DNA of 39,657 nucleotides from Bacteroidales bacterium (GTDB lineage: Bacteria; Bacteroidota; Bacteroidia; Bacteroidales; Bacteroidaceae): assembly GCA_015060965.1 (NCBI GenBank), contig SUXN01000027.1, forward strand, positions 1 through 39,657, read 5' to 3'. The position numbers and the translations under genes are program-made. The notes beneath the pieces were generated by a model. The model saw nothing but the letters and a program-made list of their open reading frames with translations, was not told the origin of the DNA and did not search any database. Positions 16,337 through 24,826 of the stretch are shown here, in pieces. How positions within the stretch are numbered: the stretch's first letter is position 1; the number at the start of each line of letters is the position of its first letter.

Positions 16337-17872
16337 ATGAAAAAATTATTTACAGCTTTAGCTTTGTGCGGGTTGTTGGCTCCGGCAGCTACAATGGCAC
16401 AGTTTCAGATGAAAGATGAAGCTCCTGCCAATCCCGACAATGTGCCGGCTCCGGTGCATCCTATTCCTCATGAACGTCAGATTAAATGGCAAGAGACCGA
16501 GTTCTATGCATTCTTCCACTATGGTATGAACACCTTTACAGGCTCAGAGTGGGGCTTCGGTAACGAGGCGGAGTCAAGATATGCTCCAAAGGCATTCCCT
16601 AATCCAGAGCAGTGGGTGACTTCGGTAAAGGCTGCCGGAATGAACGGCGGTATTGCAGTGGTAAAACATCACGACGGTTTCTGTCTGTGGCCGACAGCGA
16701 CAACAGAGCACAGCATCAAGAATGCCGGTAATGAGAATGGCCGCAATGCCAACATCCCTCAGCTGTATGCCGAGGCGAGCCGCAAGCATGACATGAAATA
16801 CGGCTTCTACATCTCTCCGTGGGACCGTAACTCTGCCCACTATGGTAAGGATACATACGTTACGGAGGTGTTCCTGAAACAGTGTGAGGAGCTGGCTGAA
16901 TATGGTTCAGACCAGTTCGAGATGTGGTTCGACGGTGCACGCGGCGGTGACGGTTACTATGGCGGCGAAGGCGGTACACGCGAAATTGATGCCGACATCT
17001 ACTACGATACTCCTAACCTACGTACCCGTGTCCACAAGATTGCGCCCAACTGCGTGCTTTGGGGAGTGGGCGGTGAGGCCCGTTGGATAGGTAACGAGTC
17101 GGGTTATGCCGGTGAGACAAACTGGGCCATGACCGATTATATGTCAGAGACTGTCGTACGCGAAGAGGGTGACATCAACGGCTGGTTCTGGAACCCTGGC
17201 GAGAGCGACGCCAAGGCTACAAGTGCCGGTTGGTTCTGGCATCAGGGCGAGACAATGAAGAGTGCCGAGCGTCTTTTCCAGATGTATCTGGAGACTGTAG
17301 GACGCAATGCGACCCTTATCCTCAACTGTCCTCCTAACCAATATGGCGTGCTCCCCGACAATACAGTAAATGAACTTGTGAAATTGGGCAAGATGCTGCA
17401 CGAGCGTCTGGCAGTGCCCGTATATGGCCTCGACGAGAGTACAGAAGCGACTGATTTTGCAAAGAGTGCGACAATAGAGGTGAGCGAGACACGTACAGGC
17501 GGTCACTACGAGGCTGCTAACCTCACCGACGGCAACAAGGAGACATACTGGGGTACAAACGATGACAACCTTACAGCAACGATAACACTCTCTTGGGATA
17601 CTCCTCAGGTAATACGTTACCTGGTTCTTCAGGAGCCGGTTGCCTTGGGTCAGCGTATCAAGGACTTCAAGATAGAATACAGCGCGGATGGTGAAGCGTG
17701 GACTGAACTTTGTCCGACTATGCAGACAACAACTGTAGGTTACAAGCGCATCATTCCTTTGAACGGAAAGACAAGCGAGAGCTATGGTAATGGTTACAAT
17801 GCAAAGAAACTGCGCATAACAATCCTGGATAGCCGTGCTTGTCCATTGCTCTCTAATCTGAACGTATATTGA
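16337..17872 (+). CDS. Secreted GH29 alpha-L-fucosidase, copy 1
   Basis: Retaining exo-fucosidase of family GH29, probably of the alpha-1,3/4-fucose-selective subgroup B (Lewis-type linkages). A signal peptide (MKKLFTALALCGLLAPAATMA) leads to a mature enzyme starting near Gln22. The catalytic barrel spans about 45-360, with VVKHHDGFCLWP (109-120), the conserved GFYISPWDRN (156-165) and the nucleophile Asp199 in EMWFDG. Residues about 375-511 form a discoidin/CBM32-like domain (YEAANLTDGNKETYW, then VGYKRIIPL). There is no type IX-like tail. The next gene starts 32 bases later and is its probable operon partner. A close paralogue with the same layout is at 23295-24806. Confidence 0.92.
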   Translation: MKKLFTALALCGLLAPAATMAQFQMKDEAPANPDNVPAPVHPIPHERQIKWQETEFYAFFHYGMNTFTGSEWGFGNEAESRYAPKAFPNPEQWVTSVKAAGMNGGIAVVKHHDGFCLWPTATTEHSIKNAGNENGRNANIPQLYAEASRKHDMKYGFYISPWDRNSAHYGKDTYVTEVFLKQCEELAEYGSDQFEMWFDGARGGDGYYGGEGGTREIDADIYYDTPNLRTRVHKIAPNCVLWGVGGEARWIGNESGYAGETNWAMTDYMSETVVREEGDINGWFWNPGESDAKATSAGWFWHQGETMKSAERLFQMYLETVGRNATLILNCPPNQYGVLPDNTVNELVKLGKMLHERLAVPVYGLDESTEATDFAKSATIEVSETRTGGHYEAANLTDGNKETYWGTNDDNLTATITLSWDTPQVIRYLVLQEPVALGQRIKDFKIEYSADGEAWTELCPTMQTTTVGYKRIIPLNGKTSESYGNGYNAKKLRITILDSRACPLLSNLNVY

Positions 17873-17904
17873 TAAACATCGACACGATATAAAAACAAGA
17901 AATT

Positions 17905-20289
17905 ATGAAAAAGAATATATTGCTTTCTGCAGCGTTGATGTTTTTTGGACTCGTATCATCAGCGCAGACAACAATAACATTCGATAGCGAGGATTATAAA
18001 GCTATCAGTGTTTATGACCAATGGGAGGAGAGCCCTTTCCGTACCGGGGTTCTTAAAGGGAATGCCGGAGTTACAGAGAATCCTGATTTGTCGGTAGACG
18101 AGGTTCTTGGTGTTGCTCCCAACTCAACCGGTAAGGTAGTGGCTTTGCAGCGCAGCCGTTATGGCAGTAACACTTTCGGTGTCAGAATTGACCTTAAGGA
18201 GCCTATCCGCGTGACAAAGGAGTATCAGTATATTCACGTTATGGCATACCTCAAGGACAAACCTGCCGACAGCCGTATGATGGTGATTGGCCTGGGTAAG
18301 AGACTCGAGGAGAGCTGGAGCTGGCAGACCGGTGAGGAGGAGCAGTTCTGGGCTTGGACCATCAATGACATCAAGCCTAAAGAGGGATGGCAGGATATCG
18401 TAGTTAAATTCAAGGGTTTCTCATATTCAAGGGAGGAGAATGAGAATAGCGGTATCGATATCTACTCATTGGTAATTGTTCCCGATCTCCGTTCGCCTCA
18501 TGCCGACAAGAGCGACTGGGTGGCATACTTCGATGAGATTGTGGTGGACAACAATCCCGACAAGCGCTTCTCAACAGAAAAGTATGCTTTGTCCTTCGCA
18601 GAGAATGCTGCTGCTACACGCACCGATCGTGTGTTGAACAGTGTCGGCCTCAATAACTATTCATCGACTACCCAGAGCAAGATGGTGTATAGCAATAATG
18701 TTTTGGAAAGTGTGTTCTCTGCGACCCCCGGTGAACAGGTGCAGCCTAAATTCAGATATACAGGCGCATGGATGAGCGGATACGTATATGTCGATTGGGG
18801 CAATGATGGTGTTTTCAAGGCAACATTGAACGCGAACGGAACTCCGGCCGATGACAGTGATGTGGTGAGCCATAATGCGGTGATGATTGACGATGTATGG
18901 TATAAGAGCGATGGAACAACTGTTGCCAATGGTAATACAATTGCAGCAGGTGTTCCCAAGTTTACAGTACCCGAGAATACTCCTGTAGGTTTCTATCGTA
19001 TGCGTTATAAGGTCGATTGGAACAGTATTGACCCAGCCGGTGATGAGGACCTGATTGCCAACGGTGGTGGCATAGTGGATGTAATGCTTGACGTTCATGG
19101 CGAGAATGTAAGCGTGAATGCGTCACAGCTCAACGGTGATATCGTGCTGGCTTCAGATGAGTCTCCTTTGCAAGGCTATGTTACGGCTTACGGACAGCCT
19201 CTGACTGTCAAGGTTATTCCTGCTCCGGGCTTTGTACAGAATGGATTTACATTGAAGTATGGTTACAATGTGAATGCGGCTGAGCAGCTCGACCAGAATG
19301 GCAATCCTAACTGGGTTGAGGTGTATGTTCCTAATTCAGCTATTGCGGCTGACGGCACTTATACCATCCCGGCCGAGTATATGCGCGGTAGCACCGTGAA
19401 CATTGCCGGCGATATGCAGCAGTCCTATAAATATACAGTAAATGTTGTAGGTATCGAAGGTGAAGGCGGTGTCGTATACGGCGGTAAGGAGTACAAGGCG
19501 GGTGATGTCATTGACGCGAGCCAGTTCTTCTCGGTGGATGATGTTACAGCCATCGCTGTTGAGGGTTACATAGCTGAAATTTCATTGGATTCACAGAGCA
19601 ATGTGATTACTGTTGAATACAAAAAGATTGAAGATTATCGTGAGATAACATCGCTCAGCGAATTGAAAAATGATGCAGCATATCACATCATGGCCAAGAG
19701 CGGTGAAGGATATCTTGCGTGGAACTCTACAATATCCGACACTTATGTCAGCCTGCGTGGCATGACAAATTCATCTTATAACAATCTTCCATCAAACCAA
19801 GCTGTTGTAGATATCTATAAGGAGGCTGTAGACCCTTTTGACAAGACTGTTGTCTGGCAGATCATCCAGGAAGAGGGACAGTATTACCTGTATCAGCCTG
19901 CAAAACAGGAGTATGTTACCCGTGATGGCAGAGACTACAAGTTCACAGCCGAGAAGACTGCGCTGGATGTGATACGTGACAACGGTGATGGTACTTTCAG
20001 TTTCCATGCAGGTGGTGGCTACAGCGAGGGTTCTACATATTTTGCATGTATCGTAACCAACGAGCCTTTGACAGCTGTCCGCAACTGGACCTGGGACGAC
20101 CACGGCTCGGTAATGTGCATTGTTGAGAACCCTAATATCAGATTGGGAGAGGTAACCGGTGTGGAGAGTGTATTTGATACTGAGGATAATGCACGTAAGG
20201 GTATATACAACCTTCATGGCCAGAAGCTTGAAAGACTTCCTGCTTCAGGTGTCGTAATAGTTGATGGCCGTAAGTACTTTGTGAAATAG
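17905..20289 (+). CDS. Secreted GEVED-like / lectin-like protein with type IX-type tail, copy 1
   Basis: A 794-residue secreted protein with signal peptide (1-20, ending SSAQ). Residues about 21-215 look like a beta-sandwich glycan-binding domain. Residues about 230-400 form a GEVED-like domain (GYVYVDWGNDGVF, then FYRMRYKVDWNSIDPAG), although the name-giving GEVED motif is replaced by GGGIVDV. A ricin-type beta-trefoil-like stretch follows (about 580-735), and the C-terminal tail is KGIYNLHGQKL...VDGRKYFVK. No catalytic motif is seen. It is coupled to the GH29 fucosidase and probably holds glycan or assists the enzyme at the surface; this is inference. A paralogue follows the second GH29. 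Confidence 0.8.
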   Translation: MKKNILLSAALMFFGLVSSAQTTITFDSEDYKAISVYDQWEESPFRTGVLKGNAGVTENPDLSVDEVLGVAPNSTGKVVALQRSRYGSNTFGVRIDLKEPIRVTKEYQYIHVMAYLKDKPADSRMMVIGLGKRLEESWSWQTGEEEQFWAWTINDIKPKEGWQDIVVKFKGFSYSREENENSGIDIYSLVIVPDLRSPHADKSDWVAYFDEIVVDNNPDKRFSTEKYALSFAENAAATRTDRVLNSVGLNNYSSTTQSKMVYSNNVLESVFSATPGEQVQPKFRYTGAWMSGYVYVDWGNDGVFKATLNANGTPADDSDVVSHNAVMIDDVWYKSDGTTVANGNTIAAGVPKFTVPENTPVGFYRMRYKVDWNSIDPAGDEDLIANGGGIVDVMLDVHGENVSVNASQLNGDIVLASDESPLQGYVTAYGQPLTVKVIPAPGFVQNGFTLKYGYNVNAAEQLDQNGNPNWVEVYVPNSAIAADGTYTIPAEYMRGSTVNIAGDMQQSYKYTVNVVGIEGEGGVVYGGKEYKAGDVIDASQFFSVDDVTAIAVEGYIAEISLDSQSNVITVEYKKIEDYREITSLSELKNDAAYHIMAKSGEGYLAWNSTISDTYVSLRGMTNSSYNNLPSNQAVVDIYKEAVDPFDKTVVWQIIQEEGQYYLYQPAKQEYVTRDGRDYKFTAEKTALDVIRDNGDGTFSFHAGGGYSEGSTYFACIVTNEPLTAVRNWTWDDHGSVMCIVENPNIRLGEVTGVESVFDTEDNARKGIYNLHGQKLERLPASGVVIVDGRKYFVK

Positions 20290-20319
20290 AAACTTATAAA
20301 TAGCTACCGGAATATTTTT

Positions 20320-20358
20320 AGTGCGATTTGAAAAGTTTTCAGGTCGCACTATTTTTTT
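20320..20358 (+). terminator. Intrinsic terminator after the first fucosidase cassette
   Basis: The stem AGTGCGA (20320-20326) / TCGCACT (20344-20350) is extended by TGAAAA/TTTTCA and followed by ATTTTTTT. It lies 30 bases past the GEVED-like gene stop. Confidence 0.85.
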
Positions 20359-20430
20359 GCAGCTCATTAAACAGCTTTTTATTTTTAGTAATAATTAATG
20401 TGTTCTCATCAATATTAAAGGGAATTTGAT

Positions 20431-20438
20431 TATTTTTG
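20431..20438 (+). promoter_or_regulatory. -7 box for the rhodanese gene
   Basis: TATTTTTG matches TAnnTTTG exactly, 40 bases before the ATG at 20478 and just after the preceding terminator. No good TTTG is found 19-21 bases upstream. Confidence 0.4.
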
Positions 20439-20477
20439 CAGTATAAGCAAAATTTGTCCAACTTAAAAAATAAAGTT

Positions 20478-20858
20478 ATGAGAAAAATATGTTTAATAAC
20501 AGCTCTTTTGACTTTTGCGTTGCTATCCTTCAGCAGTTGCAATAAAAACAATGGGGTAGAGACAATTCCTGCAAAAGAATTTGCAGAAGTAATAGCAAGT
20601 CCGGATGTTCAACTTATAGATGTACGCTCGGCCGAAGAATTCGTTGAAGGCAATATTGAGGGAAGTGTTAATATCAGTCTTGCCGGTGAGGATTTTTGTG
20701 GACTGGTTGATAGGACACTTGACAAGGAACGGCCTGTAGCGGTTTACTGCCGAGGCGGACGCCAAAGTGCAGAAGCTGCCGAAAAACTCGACTCTATGGG
20801 ATTTAAAGTTTTCGAACTTGAGAATGGCTACAAAGAGTGGCTTAAAGAAGGCAAATAA
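20478..20858 (+). CDS. Rhodanese-domain lipoprotein
   Basis: A 126-residue single-domain sulfurtransferase-like protein. The start at 20478 gives MRKICLITALLTFALLSFSSC, a lipoprotein signal with Cys21, so it is probably anchored in the envelope. An earlier in-frame start at 20436 would sit on the promoter. The rhodanese fold shows VQLIDVRSAEEFVEGNIEGS and the active-site loop VYCRGGRQS with its catalytic Cys, ending in GYKEWLKEG. Its substrate is unknown. It has its own promoter-like box and a terminator, so it is transcribed alone between the two glycan cassettes. Confidence 0.88.
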   Translation: MRKICLITALLTFALLSFSSCNKNNGVETIPAKEFAEVIASPDVQLIDVRSAEEFVEGNIEGSVNISLAGEDFCGLVDRTLDKERPVAVYCRGGRQSAEAAEKLDSMGFKVFELENGYKEWLKEGK

Positions 20859-20888
20859 CACACACTGACTGATATTGAGTAAACGATT

Positions 20889-20924
20889 GGTTGACAATAT
20901 TTTGGCTCGCTGTCAACCTTTTTA
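20889..20924 (+). terminator. Intrinsic terminator after the rhodanese gene
   Basis: GGTTGACA (20889-20896) and TGTCAACC (20911-20918) form an 8-bp stem followed by TTTTTATT, 31 bases past the stop. Confidence 0.85.
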
Positions 20925-21016
20925 TTCATAATGTTTGTTTTTTATTATTTGAAGTCATAAGAAACTGTTTAAATTCCAACAACTTCTGAGGAACTTATCA
21001 AATAACGACTTTATAT

Positions 21017-22549
21017 ATGAGGTTTTCTAAAACACTGGAAGCTGTGGCTCTTTTATCACTTGTCTCAAATGTTCAAGCAGAAGAGAAACGGCCCAATATA
21101 ATTCTCTTTTTAGTTGATGATATGGGGTGGCAGGATACATCAGTCCCGTTTCATATTCAGAAGACTCCGTTGAATAATCGTTATAGCACCCCCAATATGG
21201 AGCGGCTTGCAGCAATGGGGGTAAAATTCACGCAGGCTTATGCTTCGAGTGTTAGCTCGCCTTCAAGGTGCAGTTTGCTTACAGGTGCAAATGCAGCGCG
21301 TCACAGGGTAACAAATTGGACTTTTACGAAAAATGTGCCTACCGATGAAAAGCACGAAACACTGAAAATTCCACAATGGAATGTCAATGGTGTGCAGCCT
21401 GTTGAGGGGGTGTCCAATAGCTTCCCTGCAACATCATTAGCTGCTATTCTGTCCGATAATGGATATAATACGATTAATTGTGGCAAAGCTCATTTTGGCG
21501 CAACTGATACACCTTCGGCCAATCCTGTTAATTTGGGATTTAATGTCAATATCGCAGGACATGCAGCCGGTGGACTTGCTTCATACCTGGGCAAAGAACG
21601 CTTTGGACATAATAAAAACGGTGAGCCCGTGAGCGGTTTTGCAGTACCGGGACTTGAAGAGTATTGGGATGAGGATGTCTTCATTACAGAGGTTCTGACA
21701 CTTGAAGCCATAAAGGCGCTTGAAAGTTCTATTGAAAAGAAAGAACCGTTCTTCCTTTATATGTCACACTATGCAGTACATGTGCCCCTGCAAGCCGATA
21801 ATCGCTTTGTTGATAAGTATCTGCAGCGAGGACTTTCGCAATCCGAAGCCAACTATGCGTCTATGGTAGAAGGTATGGATAAAAGCCTCGGCGATCTTAT
21901 GGATTATTTAGAGAGCAAAGAGGTACTTGAAAACACTGTCATAATCTTTATGTCTGATAATGGTGGATACTCGCTTTACGGACGTATGCCTCCATTGCAT
22001 ACTCAAAACTCCCCGTTGCGTTCAGGTAAAGGCTCTGCTTATGAAGGGGGTATCCGGGTGCCTATGATAGTCTATTGGAATGGGGTTGCGAGCCCGGGAA
22101 CAACTATCAATGATTATGTGATAATAGAAGATTTTTTTCCGTCGATTCTTGAAATGGCCGGTGTTTGTGATTACCACACCAAGCAATGTGTTGACGGTGT
22201 CAGTTTTGTGCCGATGCTGAAAGGTAAGAAGAGTGATAATGGCTCTCGCCCTTTAATATGGAACATGCCTAATAATTGGATTTCGGGTGATAACAGGGAT
22301 TATGGGATTGGGGCAACCTGTACAATCCGTCAAGGAGATTACAAACTGATATATTGGTATGAAGATGGCAAAAAAGAACTCTATAATATACGTACAGATA
22401 TTGGCGAGACTGATAATATTGCAGAATCATTTCCTTTACTTACTAAACAGCTAAGTGAACTGTTGTCAGAAAAGCTCCGTAGTGTAGATGCGCAGCGACC
22501 GTCTTTTTTATCCACAGGTGAACCTTGCCTTTGGCCTGACGGTCGTTAA
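21017..22549 (+). CDS. Secreted S-type sulfatase (family S1), second copy
   Basis: Sulfatase of 510 residues with a signal peptide ending NVQAEEK. The metal-binding start is FLVDDMGWQD and the active-site motif SSPSRCSLLTG has a Ser at the formylglycine position, so it needs an anaerobic maturase. Further features are the catalytic region NCGKAHFGA, SHYAVHVPL, IFMSDNGG and the late STPLRSGKG-type block (NSPLRSGKGSAYEGG). It is only distantly like the sulfatase at 7312 and has a different middle, so the two probably remove sulfate from different positions. Codon use is more AT-rich than in the neighbouring GH29 genes. A copy of GAAACTGTTTAAATT lies upstream (20961-20975). The substrate is unassigned. 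Confidence 0.92.
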   Translation: MRFSKTLEAVALLSLVSNVQAEEKRPNIILFLVDDMGWQDTSVPFHIQKTPLNNRYSTPNMERLAAMGVKFTQAYASSVSSPSRCSLLTGANAARHRVTNWTFTKNVPTDEKHETLKIPQWNVNGVQPVEGVSNSFPATSLAAILSDNGYNTINCGKAHFGATDTPSANPVNLGFNVNIAGHAAGGLASYLGKERFGHNKNGEPVSGFAVPGLEEYWDEDVFITEVLTLEAIKALESSIEKKEPFFLYMSHYAVHVPLQADNRFVDKYLQRGLSQSEANYASMVEGMDKSLGDLMDYLESKEVLENTVIIFMSDNGGYSLYGRMPPLHTQNSPLRSGKGSAYEGGIRVPMIVYWNGVASPGTTINDYVIIEDFFPSILEMAGVCDYHTKQCVDGVSFVPMLKGKKSDNGSRPLIWNMPNNWISGDNRDYGIGATCTIRQGDYKLIYWYEDGKKELYNIRTDIGETDNIAESFPLLTKQLSELLSEKLRSVDAQRPSFLSTGEPCLWPDGR

Positions 22550-22719
22550 CATCGAAAAAAATATACAAACATTATATGGCCCATAGTGTATCGTAATATA
22601 AGAAGCCTAAAAAATAAAACACTTTTGTAAATTTCGTGGATAAAATCACTAACTTTACGCGTGTTTGTTGAATATAAGCAACTCTATTGATAACATTATT
22701 AAGATAACGTGAGTTTGAT

Positions 22720-23016
22720 ATAAGAATATCGGACTTTCAACATTCGGGATGTTTACGTTGATAATCCGTCATATCACGCTGTTCAAGAAAAGATTCTTTA
22801 GTCTGGGGTATGACATGCGCTCTATGGACTGATTATGGGGTAACAGAAGCAATGATAGATAAGCGATTGTTTCCTCGTATTTTGGCTTTAGCCGAACAAA
22901 TGTGGCATTATGGAGAACTGGCTCCATTTGAGAATTTTTATCAAAGAGTTAATATAATGGAGAGCTGGTTTGCCGGGGAGGGATTTCTGTTTGGTTGTGC
23001 TTTCAAAGAGGAATGA
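22720..23016 (+). pseudogene. Remnant of a GH20 beta-N-acetylhexosaminidase (C-terminal end)
   Basis: Two frames read as one family C-terminus. From about 22724, in one frame, EYRTFNIRDVYVDNPSYHAV ends at a stop near 22800. In the next frame VWGMTCALWTDYGVTEAMID, then KRLFPRILALAEQMWHYGEL, continues to 23016. The pattern LWTxY...RLFPRxLALAE is typical of the end of the GH20 catalytic barrel. Stops occur upstream in all three frames and the rest of the enzyme (several hundred residues) is absent. It is a decayed fragment of about 95 codons with at least one frameshift. It shows the locus once had a hexosaminidase at this place. The short frame from 22810 alone should not be called a gene. Confidence 0.7.
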
Positions 23017-23122
23017 TAATATCCTCTCATTTGCAAGTTCGCTATGCGACTTTGCGGACAGAAAATATTACGTTTTTTTGTTGTCGGTTAATGATTTTTT
23101 TATAACTTGCAGCCATAAGAAG

Positions 23123-23130
23123 TATGTTTG
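23123..23130 (+). promoter_or_regulatory. -7 box for the second fucosidase cassette
   Basis: TATGTTTG matches TAnnTTTG exactly, 165 bases before the ATG at 23295. The -33 element is weak (only T-rich sequence at the expected distance). The 22550-23294 gap otherwise holds only the GH20 remnant. Confidence 0.35.
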
Positions 23131-23294
23131 GATTTGTACCATAGTTTTATTTAATTGATACTCACAGAATTATGAAAAATCTATTTGATTACCCCGTTGA
23201 TTTACGGTAGATTGTGTATTTCAACAAGATTCAAACAGCTTCTCAATATCCAAGTGAACAATTAATATTAATGACTAACCTAAATCAAAAAACA

Positions 23295-24806
23295 ATGAAA
23301 AAACTGTTTACATCTTTGTTGTTGATGGGTATGCTTGCTCCTTTCGGCGCTTCGGCACAGTTGCAGCTGAAAGAGGAGGCTCCAGCTAACCCCGACAACG
23401 AACCGGTAGAGGTACATCCTGTGCCTCATCCGCGTCAGTTAAAGTGGCAAGAGACAGAGTTCTATGCTTTCTTCCACTATGGTATGAATACTTATACAGG
23501 TCTGGAGTGGGGTAACGGCGACGAGGACCCCAAGCGTTTTGCTCCTACTGCGCCTCCTAACCCCCGTCAGTGGCTTGAGACTGCAAAGGCAGCAGGTATG
23601 CGTGGTGGTATTGCAGTGGTAAAGCACCACGACGGTTTCTGCCAGTGGCCTACAGAGACTACTGACCACAATGTCACCAACTCCGGTAACGAGTATGGCC
23701 GTAATACCAACATCCCACGTGACTTTGCTGCTGCTGCAAAGGATTTAGGAATGAAGTACGGTTTCTATGTGTCTCCGTGGGACCGCAACAGTATTCACTA
23801 TGGTACCGACAAGTATGTGAAGGATGTGTTCCTCCGTCAGTGTGCCGAGCTTGCCGAGTATGGTACCGACCAGTTCGAGATGTGGTTCGACGGTGCCAAC
23901 GGCGGTAGCGGTTACTATGGTGGCCGCAACACGACGGTGAATGTTGACCGTGCTACATACTACGATGTTCCTAACCTGCGTGACAGCATCCACAAGATTT
24001 GCCCCGACTGCGTAATGTGGGGTGTAGGTGGCGAGGCACGCTGGATAGGTAACGAGGCCGGCTGGGCAGGCCAGACAAACTGGTCGCCCGAGAACCGTGA
24101 CTATGCTCCCGAGGGCAACGGTATGTACGGTAGCGAGAACGGCTGGTTCTGGCTTCCCGGTGAGAGTGACGCAAAGGCTACAAACAAGGGCTGGTTCTAT
24201 CATGACGGCGAGGCTCCATTGTCTCCCGAGCGTCTGTTCCAGATGTATCTTGAGACTGTGGGCCGTAACGCTACGCTCATCCTCAATATCCCTCCCAACA
24301 AAGCCGGTGTTCTCCCCGATGCATCGGTGAACGCTCTCGTGGGAATGGGTGACCTCATCAAGGCGCGCCTCACGAACGACTTTGCAAAGGATGCAAAGGT
24401 TGAGGTGACCGAGACACGTACAGCAGGCGCTGCACGCAACTATGAGGCTGCGAACATGACCGACGGCAACAAGGATACATACTGGGCTACAAACGACGGT
24501 ACTGTAACTGCTACAATCACCCTTACATGGGACGAGGCACAGACTGTACGTTATGTGGAGCTTATGGAGTACATTGCCAAGGGACAGCGCGTGAAGAAAT
24601 TCCACATCGAGACAAGCGAGGACGGAAATACATGGACACGCAGGGCTTCTAATGTGGAGACAACAACCGTGGGCTACAAGAGAATCATCCCTCTCCACGG
24701 CAACACAGCCAACAGCTACGGTGCGGGCTTCAACGTGAAGGGCGTGCGCGTAGTCATCGAGGACAGCAAGGCTTGTCCGCTAATCAGTAAAGTAAGCGTT
24801 TATTAA
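23295..24806 (+). CDS. Secreted GH29 alpha-L-fucosidase, copy 2
   Basis: Close paralogue of the GH29 at 16337. I chose the start at 23295 (MKKLFTSLLLMGMLAPFGASAQ, 503 residues), which gives a clean signal peptide; an upstream start at 23214 adds 27 residues with no signal character. Nucleophile Asp199 in EMWFDG sits at the same position as in copy 1, with VVKHHDGFCQWP and GFYVSPWDRN conserved. The C-terminal CBM32-like domain is YEAANMTDGNKDTYW and onward. Codon use is strongly biased to a few codons, consistent with high expression. The partner GEVED-like gene begins 21 bases later. It probably acts on alpha-1,3/4-fucose in host glycans, with specificity that may differ from copy 1. Confidence 0.92.
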   Translation: MKKLFTSLLLMGMLAPFGASAQLQLKEEAPANPDNEPVEVHPVPHPRQLKWQETEFYAFFHYGMNTYTGLEWGNGDEDPKRFAPTAPPNPRQWLETAKAAGMRGGIAVVKHHDGFCQWPTETTDHNVTNSGNEYGRNTNIPRDFAAAAKDLGMKYGFYVSPWDRNSIHYGTDKYVKDVFLRQCAELAEYGTDQFEMWFDGANGGSGYYGGRNTTVNVDRATYYDVPNLRDSIHKICPDCVMWGVGGEARWIGNEAGWAGQTNWSPENRDYAPEGNGMYGSENGWFWLPGESDAKATNKGWFYHDGEAPLSPERLFQMYLETVGRNATLILNIPPNKAGVLPDASVNALVGMGDLIKARLTNDFAKDAKVEVTETRTAGAARNYEAANMTDGNKDTYWATNDGTVTATITLTWDEAQTVRYVELMEYIAKGQRVKKFHIETSEDGNTWTRRASNVETTTVGYKRIIPLHGNTANSYGAGFNVKGVRVVIEDSKACPLISKVSVY

Positions 24807-24826
24807 TATTTCAAAGGATTACGATT

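Noticed and set aside
22810-23016. A 68-codon frame as an independent small gene
   Set aside because: It is the C-terminal end of a GH20 barrel with its upstream part in another frame, so it is a pseudogene fragment.
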